A stretch of 64,000 nt of DNA from Colocasia esculenta (lineage: Eukaryota > Streptophyta > Magnoliopsida > Alismatales > Araceae), in assembly GCA_014218235.1 (NCBI GenBank), contig CM024760.1, forward strand, positions 66,838,961 to 66,902,960, written 5' to 3'. Shown here one piece after another: positions 30,901-40,864 of the stretch. The notes under the pieces are model-generated. The model was not told where the DNA came from, ran no database searches, and worked only from the letters and a program-made list of their open reading frames with translations. Each line of letters starts with the position of its first letter. The first letter of the stretch is position 1. The position numbers and the translations under genes are program-made.

Positions 30901-32787
30901 ATGCTGTGAGGGCATTCACTTGCTAATTCAGAGCCTGGAGCTCCAGGAGGGGATTCTGAACAATGCCCATATTGAGCGGCTGCTGGGGTGCTTGAATCTG
31001 CTGTTGCTGTTGCTGCTGATCCTGCCTAGCAGTCTTCTCGCCTCCATCTCGGCAATATATTTCTTCATTTCCTCCCAATCTATTCCTCCATTGTCGTTCA
31101 AATCATAGATATAATCCTTAAAGTGGAAGCATGCTTCTAAAGTGTGGCCCGGTCCCTAATGGAATGCACAATAACAGGAGGTGTCAACATTGGGAGGCCA
31201 TTGTAGCCTTTCCCTTGGCAAAGTGAGTGCATTGGCGGCCATGAGGGCATTGAAAATATCGATCAAGGTCTCTGGCAGGGGAGGATATTGGTCTCTTCTT
31301 GGGCCAGGGGGACGTCTAGGCTGTTGGGACTCATAGTTGCCTGGAGGGGGGACTTGGTTGTATTGTGGGGGAGGTGCAGGAGCAGATTGTTGTTGTTGGT
31401 ATTGAGGAGGGATAGGTTGGCAATATTGAGGTTGTTGTGGCTGGCGATACTGAGGCTGTTGGGGTTGCTGATAGTATTGGTTAGTGGGAGGCTATCGGTA
31501 CTGGGGCTGTTGAGACTGCTAATATTGTGGAGGCTATTGGGGTTGCTGAGGTGGTGTCCTAATCATGGGAGGGTTGTTTGGCCTGGACTGGGGCTGTTGT
31601 GACTGTTGGTTTTTAGGGTTGGTTTTAGGACGATAGGTGGAGGTAGTAGGATTGCCCATGGCACTCACCTGCTCATTTTGTATGACCCCCTTAGTCGTGG
31701 GACTGCCGGTAGAGGGAGCACCACTACCTTTCTTAAATGGCCGGGCCTTTGGCTCAAACATGGCCATAATCAAAGAGTCCTTCAGTTGAGTCTGGATGTA
31801 TCGGGCTCTCTTATATAATTCCTCCATTGTCGTCAGCTTGTTCATTGCTAGAATATGCCTGAACTATGGCGTGGTGTTTGCTGTGATCATCTTTACTTGT
31901 TCTGGCTCGGACAATGGGTCCCTCAGCCTCTCAGCCATAGCTCTCCATCTGTCAGCATAGTGCAAGAAATCCTCATCTGCCTTCATTCTCTCAGCCATCA
32001 GATCGGTAATAGAAAGTGAAGGGCCAACCCGATCTCTGTATCGCTATAGGAATTTCCTCTGTACTGCCTTAAAGTCCTCGGTGTCCGCAAGCTCCAAAGA
32101 GTAGAACCACTCGAGGGTGGGCCCATCTAGAGATCGGTGGAAGAGGAAGGCAAGGGCACGATTATCATTTTGCCAGAAGGAGGACTCATACATGAACTTC
32201 TTGATATGGACGAATGAATTACCACTGCCATTGTAGTGGCCGTAGATCGGAAGCTCAGAGGGAGGCAGGTGAAAGACCGGCATGGAAGGGAGTGCCTGTT
32301 CAAATGAATCTTTGGGTGCAGACACCCTCTTCAAGTCTTGCTCTAATCGGCTCACGTTTGCTAGGAGGGCTTGGGTGAGTTGATCAGAGGGAGATTTGGT
32401 AGGTACCCCAAAAGAACAAGGTTGGGGTGCGCTCAATTGAGCGGAATGGTAATGGGGGTGTGCGCTAGTGGGCACAGGAGCATGGGCTGTAGCCCGAGGA
32501 AGATAAGTGGGCCTTGCCGCATCGTGGCTTGGTCGGACATAAGAGGGCCTCCCAGCAGGGCTGTGGGGGCGAGAGTGGATAACATAGTTGGCCCGCGAGG
32601 GAGCAGGAGAGGCTCGGACCGTCGGGTCGCGAGTAGGTTCAGTATAGACACCCGCGTTTGGGTGGAGAGCTTGAATGGATTGGGGATGTATTTCCCCTTG
32701 AGAGCAGCCTGGACCTCCTGAAGTTGAGAGGCTTGGAGGCTTTAGGAATGTCCACGAGTTGGGACAGATCAATGGAGGTGGAGGCAT
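30901..32787 (-). pseudogene. Gag of the Tat/Ogre-type element
   Basis: The main frame 32787-32044 (247 codons) has a disordered Pro/Ser/Thr/His-rich N-terminus, then the Gag core beginning PVFHLPPSELPIYGHYNGSG and FKAVQRKFL. The core continues in 31845-31534 (YKRARYIQTQLKDSLIMAMF), then a Gln/Pro/Tyr-rich segment (about 31380-31560) and a variant zinc knuckle near 31165-31115 (CYCAFH ... GPGHTLEAC). Stops at about 32040-32050, 31860 and within the Gln-rich part break it. It would form the particle shell and bind genomic RNA. Confidence 0.78.
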
Positions 32788-32833
32788 TTGCAGTGTTATG
32801 CCTCAGAGAGAGTTGAGGAAGTTGTGAATCCAC

Positions 32834-34019
32834 CGCATGAACATGAGAGGTGGATGGATCGATGTGGGTTAGTTATTGAGTTGTGTAAGTTGTTTATTAG
32901 ATTCATACACCTCATCATACGTGTCATCATAACCCCTATCTTCGTATTCGACCATTGGGATAGATCAACCTGAATGAAGCTGCATAAACTTGAAATAACT
33001 AATGTGACTTAACAAGCAATTAACAAACAATTACTCGAAACACGTTTGAGAGGAGCAGTTAATGGCTTTTAGATCACATAATTGGGGATGCTTACATCCA
33101 CTTAATTGTTTAATATGATTCAATGTGGATTTTAATTGGAGTATCTCCCTCCAAGTGGGTATGGGCCTAAATGGGTAGGATGAGAACTTCGGGCCCACTA
33201 AGCAACTCCCTTTCACACAACAGGTGCTCTATCACGGGTCTCCGGGGTGGTACAACCTGCTCGGTCCACCGTGAGGGAATCCACGGAGTACGGAGACTTA
33301 CGGAGGTCCCGATTAGGATTCTCTAGCCCAATGAGACAGAATGCCCAATGGGGAGATAGCCCTCACTGAGAGTGGTGTTTGAATCCTAGGAACAAGAGGG
33401 AAGGAGGTCCCTCGGCCGAAGGTATGCCTTGTAAGCAATGCAAGATGCAGAATGGCAGAAAACTGAGCTCTCTGTGATAGACTGAATCTCGTCCAGTACA
33501 GTGGACGCGCTTCAGGTAAATCACATCCGTTCAGTCGGTCGCGGCTTTGACAACTCGTAGAAGCTGTAAGCGCCACGGTGACTCCCTCCGGAATCTGTCA
33601 CAGAAACGCGTCCGGTATGTCTGCCACACAACAACTCAACAAATCGCGTCACCTGTAGGCGCCGCGAATCAACAAGCAATCCGACAACAATAAAAATCAG
33701 TTCAACATGCTCTCAACCAGCCACATGGGGATGAAGTAAAACAACTAAAGAGGCTTTCTTTGAGTAAAGGCAAGTAAATGGGGAGGGGAACAAGATGATG
33801 GTGATGATTTTTTTTCTTTAATCAAATATTATGGAAAATGTAGAGAAAATAACACACATACAAACCGATAATGACGATGGGAGATCTTAAGGGCACCGCG
33901 TGGGGTGCGGAAAGAGGAAGTGTACCGCGTGGGGTACGAAGGGAGGGACACACGTGGGTGTCGAAGGAGGGGCACACGTGGGTGCCGAAGGAAAGGTAAT
34001 CAGAGCTAAAAAGAAAAGA
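32834..34019 (-). other. Long leader between primer site and Gag
   Basis: About 1.2 kb without a credible ORF, as expected of an Ogre-type leader. It contains further CpG-rich inverted motifs (for example near 33490-33550 and 33606-33665) and the four-hairpin cluster at 33893-33986. Confidence 0.6.
33893..33986. repeat. Four 16-nt hairpins with covarying stems and a constant loop
   Basis: Each has a perfect 5-bp stem and a six-base loop on the plus strand: GCACC-GCGTGG-GGTGC (33893-33908), GTACC-GCGTGG-GGTAC (33922-33937), GACAC-ACGTGG-GTGTC (33947-33962), GGCAC-ACGTGG-GTGCC (33971-33986). Each is followed by a GAAGG/GGAAAG-type spacer. A weaker fifth copy is at about 34196-34211 inside the LTR. 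All stem changes are compensated. Confidence 0.92.
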
Positions 34020-34037
34020 GTCCCACCGTGATCGCCA
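34020..34037 (-). promoter_or_regulatory. Primer-binding site of the Tat/Ogre-type element
   Basis: The element strand reads TGGCGATCACGGTGGGAC three bases from the LTR edge. TGGCG-type sites complementary to an elongator tRNA (Arg- or Asp-like) are usual in Tat/Ogre elements. The exact tRNA was not determined. Confidence 0.65.
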
Positions 34038-34040
34038 ATT

Positions 34041-35500
34041 TGTAGACGTGTTTTTTTTCAAAACACCTCCCACAAAGAGGATGATTAAAAAAAGAGATTT
34101 TTTATGAAAGAAAAATAAAGTGTAAGGGAATAGAAGGAGAGGGGGAAAAAGAAAACAAAACGTGCGTGTGTGCACAAGATGGAGGTGTGATCGCCAGGTA
34201 TGCGTAGGTGCCGAAGGAAACAGGCGAAGAGGGAAGACGTAGAGGACTTACCTTCACCCTAAGATCGCGGGAGATTGTGTGCGGGCTCTTCTTACTCCTT
34301 CCACCGGCCGGCCGGCAACGAAGATTTAGCTCCGATGAGGTTACCTTGCAAAAGCAAATAACAAGAAAACACGTGACAAAATGATTAGGCCTTGAGGTGT
34401 AGCAAAAAAGCTCAAAGTGACTGAAATGAAAAGCATTAAATGGGCGCTAACACACCTTGTGGGGTGGTGTTAAACCCCTAAAAGTGTAGGAAAAGAGGAA
34501 ATGAAGTGTGTGTGTGAAGAAGTAGTGTGATGAAATGCACTAAAAGAAAATGAATAAAAGTAAAGGGGGAAAAAGTGGCAGTTGAGCCCACTGCTTGGAG
34601 TGGATTGGCAGTGGACGGAGCGGATGAAGAACTCCTCCCGCCTCGCTCCAATGCGCGTGAAGAGGACGGAGGCTCCAAACTCCATGAATCGAATGGGTGA
34701 CGTGGCTCGAAGTGAGAGGTGCTCCTCGCAGCTGAGTCTCCAATCCGACAGGGCTTCACCGTAGTGTGTGGGTCATCCTCAAACAATGGCCTCAAAGGTC
34801 TATTTACAGGGAAAAATTCATTGAATCGCGTCGTATACAGTGGACGTCTATCTTTTGAATCGTGTCCGACAAATCAGTTGCGATTACCAAGATTGACTTG
34901 CTGCGATTAAGCGCTTCCAAAAATCAATTACAGCCTTCTTTAGAATCGCGTCGACAATAACCGCCGCATTTCTAAACTTTCCGATTTACCACGATTCTTT
35001 GCCAAATATTAAAAATGGAAACCATGAATAGTGTCGGCCAAGACCGCCGCGTATTTGAGAGAATCGTTCTTTGAGGGGAAATCGATCTTCTTCAAAGGAA
35101 GGTCTAAAACGCGTCGGCTTAAGCGGACACAATCCTAATTAGCAACTAAATCTTTCCAAAAATGATTTTGGAAATTTCCAAAATTCAAAAATGGAGACTC
35201 TTAATCGCGGCGGCTTTAATGGACGCGAATATAAACAAGGTAAGCGCCAGAAAAGGAAGTGTGAGATGCGTTGGCTTTATCTGCCGCAGATCAGTCCTCC
35301 TAAACGGCGTCCACTGTATCAGACGTGAATAATATAGGCTCAACAGACCCCTTCAAACCCCTTAGAAAAATCCCTAAAAATCCTAAAAAAATCCAAAAAA
35401 TAGGAAAATCACTGAAGAGGTTAATTGAAGAGAGCCACTTCAAGGCATTGCGGTGTAACATGAAATTTACTCGATATGATGCCAAAATGGCGTGTCTACA
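34041..35500 (-). repeat. 5' LTR of the Tat/Ogre-type element
   Basis: 1460 bp with inverted ends TGTAGACGTG (34041) and CGTGTCTACA (35500). The inner edge adjoins the primer site. The outer edge cuts a Tekay-like LTR at 35501. No second copy is in the window, so age cannot be judged. Confidence 0.83.
34820..35335. repeat. Dispersed CpG-rich inverted motifs in the LTR
   Basis: At least six degenerate modules of the type CGCGTCGG-N(5-8)-CGGACRCG: about 34826-34850, 34943-34970, 35030-35055, 35108-35130, 35208-35230 and 35305-35330. Each has one or both halves of a GCGTCNG/CNGACGC inverted pair flanked by AT-rich sequence. The same module occurs at 93-215 and in the leader. Confidence 0.7.
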
Positions 35501-38165
35501 TATAACAATAAAAGAAAACTAATGTCCACATTATTACAATCCAAATAAATTACATTGTCCATATGAATTACATAATTCCATTGTTTACATACTAGTGAAA
35601 AGAAAAGTACAATGAAGAATGTCCACAAATGAGCTACTCCACGTGCTCGGAGTTGCTCCTCATAATGTCCTCCTCAGGAATGGAGGTACCTGTCACACCT
35701 GTACACCGAAGTAAGGATGAGTCTTCTAAAAGACCCAACAAGCAATCTAAGGACACAACCTTACACATATCATATACACATGCTAACCTTTTTAAACATT
35801 TAGGAATAATCATGGTAGATGCTTCATGTTACTTAACAACTAAATATGAAAACCTATAGCATGTTTTCTACACATTGTAACCAACATGATTCAAAGGTTC
35901 AAATCTTACTTAATTTACTTCATAATTATACACCATTAGAGTATGGAACACTGTACAAGGTAAATAACATACCTAGCATGATATCTAACCATTTTCACAT
36001 GCAATTATCACATTTATTTACACATTTAGTTTGCTATTTTAATGTAAATAAATCACAATTACACATGGTTTCACATTTTTCACATGCTAACACTTTCATA
36101 TTACACTATAACATGCTCATATTTCACATCGCACAATTCACATGTTCACATTCACATATTTACACATTTTACACTTAGTTGCCATGACACATAGTCCAAA
36201 CCACCACTAGAAGGACACACATATTCACATACACATACCCATCACCTAGGCAACACAGTGACGGATCTTGGTTAACTGCACAGAACCGGGAGAAGCACTC
36301 TCCACCCTAACCAGTGGTACTTGTCCACCTCCAGGATTTCATCCTAATGCCCATAGGATATCACACACATTGAACCTTTCCGTAGGGACTTTACTATAGT
36401 ACAGTTCCACAGCCCTCTATGGTAGTAGTGTCACTATCGGCACAATCACACATTAAGCACCTTATCACATTCACTTACATTATTCACATGCACCATTCAC
36501 TTCATTCTCATGCACTTAGCACACACATGCTTCAGTTTACAGAATTCAATCTTACTGTTTCACATTGATAAATGATCATAACAAAGCCCTAATCATGCTG
36601 CTAATCACTGAATTCTACAAGATTAAATTTAAACATGCTCATCATGGTTAATTATCACTATTAAACCAATAACCATACCTACTATTATCAAAATAGCATG
36701 AAACTTTTACCACAGGCTTCACACAGCTCATATGTCACATACCTAAATTTTCATATTTTTTGGAACAGTAAATCAAATTTTACAATTTAAAAGAGATTTC
36801 AGGCATATCCATCAAGAAATTCATTAAACCTGGTTCATATCAATATAGTCGATTCTAACAGTTCAGAAATCTGAAATCAGTCATCATACCATCATGGAAA
36901 ATTTATGAACCCTAAATACAATGGATCTAATTAATAAGGAATTATCATGGTCAAGTCAAGCTCATTGTCCCATTGCAGAAGTTTTAATAAATAAAACTAA
37001 TTACAGAAATTCGACACTTCCTCATGATATGATCTAATGACTGTTATTAACCAAATAAAATTTTCACAGCATGCACATATACCCAAAAATCTGAAAAACA
37101 CACCACATAGATCAAAACAACCATTTTGCAAAAACTGAAGAACTTGGCAGCAAAGGGCTTGCCGCCAACAGGGGTTAATGGCACACGATGTTGCCGCTAA
37201 CTCAGGATCTTAACGGTAGCAAGCTGGCCGTTAAGTTCCTGTCTGCAGAAGTGCTGACTGAATGCATAAAACTTGACGAATGAGGGTTCCAGGACACGAG
37301 GAAAAAACCCATAAAATCCTAGGACCTAAAGGACATAGGTAGGGTTGATATCCCTCGATTACTTGCCTCAGAAAAATTGTCAAAGGGGATTAATTTGCCG
37401 AAGATGCTCTCCTCGGCCAAGCCAAGAAGTGCCCAAATCGCCTCCCGAACCAGTTTCTGTGTCGATGCAGGTTGCACACCGGAGTCGGGGAAGCCTCACC
37501 AATGTTCAGAGTATCTCCCAATCGATGCAGATCGTCGGAAGACGCACACAAACGCCAGATCAAAGTCTTCAATGTTCAGGTTTTTCGCACAGAGCTCTAG
37601 GGTTTCTCAAGAAGCCAAAAGACTTAATCCGGCCGAAATTGGGTGTTTATATTAGCTAAGGGGGTCGGGATACGCATTTAGGTTAGAATCCTACCGTTGT
37701 AATGTAGTTTCCAAAACTAGAACCGAAGGAAACACAACCATTTTCTGATCTGAAATCGCAACAGAAACTGAGAAGTAAACGGCCACATTGCTGCCGTCAA
37801 CAGGAACTAAACTGCCATGGACGTCGACTTAGAGTCAACGGCACACTGGTTGCCGTCGACCTTGCCCTCAACGTCAAGGGATGTTAACGTTAATTGGCAT
37901 TTCGGCCAGAACACAGAAAACAAATAAACATGCATTCACTTTATAATTTACATACTCTATACATCATTTTATTTAAATACAATTTATACAACTTAATTAA
38001 AATAATATGTACATAATAGTCATGTATATACATATGCACATATACACAACATCATTTAAACATAATATGTACAAAAATAAACACATATCTACATATTCAC
38101 ATATACACATAAATAATATACACAAAAAAGTAAGTATAATGAGAAGAAAGTTCGAGGGCCTTACA
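35501..38165 (-). repeat. Truncated Tekay-like LTR
   Basis: Ends TTCGAGGGCCTTACA at 38165, like the TTCGAGGTGTTACA end of the Tekay LTR. It has the same overall plan: a block near 35625-35700 resembling the Tekay LTR's GGAC/CATCACT region, long AT-rich central part, CpG hairpins, and a final segment before the end. Its left end (expected TGTCAC...) is missing where the Tat LTR begins. ORFs inside are low-complexity His/Thr-rich artefacts. It includes hairpin-like modules at 37180-37245 and 37780-37890 (AACGGCAC ... TGCCGT). Confidence 0.6.
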
Positions 38166-38403
38166 GGTGCTGTGTGGGGAGGAGGCTTGTGCGGCCGACA
38201 TGTTCTGTCCGACGACCGTGGCCGCCACTGCCACTGCCACTGCACGTCACTGATAGCAATGCTGCCACACCATGTAGGTCGGGCGGAAGAGGCCACATTC
38301 TTTTGCGAAAAAAACCAATAAGCTCTGTCACCTCCCACGTGAATGATTGTAGCAAAAGAAGTCGAAAAATGCTGTGCTCCCAATGTGGAAGTGTCTTCTA
38401 GTA
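38166..38403. other. Unassigned sequence
   Basis: No recognisable gene or element. Contains a short GCCACT-type triplicate near 38224-38245. Confidence 0.4.
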
Positions 38404-38762
38404 TTTTTTTTTATTTTTTTAAACATGTGCATTTAATGAAGAGAGAGAGATTATTTAATATAAGAGAGAGATTTTATGTGCATAAAATAGTACATACAAA
38501 TAATCATGTAACACATATAAATAATAGAATAAGATACATAAATGACACAACAATACACATAAATAGTGTGACAATACACACAAATGACGTCATTTGTGTG
38601 CATTGTTGTGCCATTTGTGTGTCTTGTTCTATTATTTGTGTGCGTTATATGATTATTTATGAGTATTATTTTGTGCAAATAAAATCTCTCTCTTGTATTA
38701 AATATTCTCTCTCTCTTCATTAAATACCTTTCTCTATCTTCACAGGTTTAAAAAACAAAAAA
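38404..38762. mobile_element. Foldback MITE-like long hairpin
   Basis: The two arms (about 38405-38588 and 38589-38762) are inverted copies at high identity. The outer stem pairs TTTAATGAAGAGAGAGAG (38431 on) with CTCTCTCTCTTCATTAAA (about 38709-38726), and the centre is a perfect 24-bp palindrome at 38577-38600 around TGACGTCA. The left arm has about 20 extra bases near the centre and the right arm about 15 near its end. There is no coding capacity. ORFs on both strands (His/Thr/Ile-rich, nearly the same on each strand) are products of the symmetry. Target-site duplication not certain. Confidence 0.82.
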
Positions 38763-39806
38763 GTTTGGAGGCTCATCCACATCTACTATGGCATAGCATT
38801 TCTCGTTCTATGCCACTTGCATGTGGAAGCCGACACCAAAGAAATTCCATGCCACTTGCACACCGATGTCGATGCAGATGCAACAATGGAAGAAGTCCCA
38901 CGCAAATGTCGACGCTACGTGGGAAGAAGGTAGATGCCGTAATGGTGACATCCCCTATGTACCCATGGCATATGCAACAACTCGAGTGAGATTAGTGAAG
39001 TCTACCACTTGCTACCCATTTCTAGTTCCACCAGTGATTTCCTATCACCTCACTGGAATAGGGCAATGATTTGGCCGTGCAATCCGTGCACAAGGTTTTG
39101 TGTTCCCTAACGCAATCCTCCATGCTGCATATGTTGATGAGGGGCAGTGAAGGGAACAACAACGATCATCTAGTCAACTGGGAGCGACTACAAAGATGTC
39201 TTTGAACCTTCCAAGGCACAAGTGCTAGCTCCCTTCTCGTACCATCACTAGACGCTGCGAGGGTACAACTCAACAAGGACGATCCCAATAGACTAGATAA
39301 CTATTGCTAATATATTCTTCCAATGGGACCTCCATGCTCGGTGCAAGTGCATCGACTAGGGTGATCTCTAGGATCTCTGGATGATCCTAGCTCAATGAGC
39401 TCCCTGAGATCTCCATGTCATGTGCAGGTGTGTCAACTAACATATTCTTCTAGTAAGACCTGGTGGATTTGATGGCGAGGAAACCATCAAGTTGGCAATC
39501 GTGTGGATCAACGCTTTCAACATGGGTTTCGTCATCAGCACACAGTGCTTCTAGGGGCGGCATTTAGGTGGGAAGGAGTCCAACCATGATTAGGGGTAGG
39601 GACAGTTGAAGGGGATCCTGGATCCAACTGCTAGAGAAGGGAATCTAGGGGCCGAGTGAAGTCGGTGATGTCGAGCATAGTTATTAGTGTTGAGTAAGAA
39701 GATGGGGGGGGGGGGGGGGGCAGAGGGATGGGAGTCGATGGGAATTTTTATCATTTTTAATGGAAATCAAATAATGTAAGGGTACTTTGTTGGATCTAGA
39801 TGGCAC
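38763..39806. other. Unassigned sequence
   Basis: About 1 kb in which I see no gene, LTR edge or repeat family. Short plus-strand ORFs (for example 38821-39069) have no recognisable domain. A run of 17 G lies at 39704-39720. Confidence 0.4.
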
Positions 39807-40864
39807 TGTAGATGTCTTAGAAGGGGGGGGGGGGAGTGAATAGGACTTTTCACAATTCTTGTTAAGATGGTTAATTTTGAAACACACTTAAACAAAAATA
39901 AAGATCAGTATACCGTATGAAATGAAATGAATCCATCAGAAACAATCACACATAAATGCACAGAGATTTATCTTAGTTCGGACCTCTTCTCCAATAAGAG
40001 TCCTACATCTAGCCTCCAAACACCTCTTGGGATTTTCCACTAACCGCCAAGAATACTTGGCCTTCCCTTCAAAGAGGGGTACTACAAACACTTGCACCCA
40101 AGCAAGTCTTCCCTTCACTGAGGGGTATTACAACCTTCTACCGCAGTAGGCCCTCCCTTCTACAAAAAGGGAACTACATGGAACAAACCCCCTGCTGGTT
40201 TCTACACTGAAAAGAATGCAGTGTGTCTGCTCAAAAAATGAGTAAACATAGAAAATCAGGAAGAGATTACAAATATGATTGAATGCTCTAACTCTTTCTG
40301 ATTCTAAAGGTGGACAAGAGAAAATCTAGAGCTTCTAAACACCACACAAAAACTTCTGAATGCGAGAGAGCATGTAAGTTGTAGTTTGAACAGATGACTC
40401 TCTTGAGATCTTGTGCGCTCTTCTTCTTTCTGAGTGTGGTATATGGTGGTCTCTTTGTGTACATCTCACACTATTTCTTTGTTGATCTCTTGATCTGGGA
40501 TCATTATCTTCTTGTTTCATCTTCGAATTTCAGCTCCTTAAATAGCCTTCATATTCTTAAAATAGCCGTTTGAATTTGGCTATTGGAGTTGTGATGTTTT
40601 GGTCTTGAAAAGATGACTTGAGAGAAACATATATTAATCTTCTGTGCAATGACACATTGCTACTATGGATAGCTTGCATGCTTCTGTAGTAGCTAAGTGT
40701 CTGCATGGCCAAGAAAAAATACGCAAGTACCTCCATTCTTTTGGAGGTAGGTAAGATACCATAAAATATGTAAAATAGAAGATCATAGAAGAGATTTCAG
40801 ACAAACATATATACAATGCATTTAAAGATAGAAAGACGTTTGTATAGGTCATGCAAAGACTTTT

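Larger units (their letters stand above)
15071..35500 (-). mobile_element. Tat/Ogre-type Ty3/gypsy element, split by a nested chromovirus
   Basis: Minus-strand order: 5' LTR (34041-35500), primer site, long leader, Gag, protease (30347-29436), a repeat-rich linker, RT (27823-27207 and 17632-17198), RNase H plus a second archaeal-type RNase H (17065-16436), integrase (16040-15071). The second RNase H before integrase is diagnostic of the Tat clade. The long leader and the separation of protease from RT resemble Ogre. The RT is interrupted by a 9.6-kb Tekay element. Coding parts contain several stops, and the catalytic YVDD region has lost a base. Confidence 0.85.

Noticed and set aside
33313..33576. 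87-codon minus-strand ORF in the Ogre-like leader
   Set aside because: No motif, and the leader contains many inverted CpG motifs that bias composition; treated as non-coding.
38007..38723. Several His/Thr/Ile/Tyr-rich ORFs on both strands
   Set aside because: They come from AT-rich LTR end sequence and from the symmetric foldback element; both strands give nearly the same peptide.
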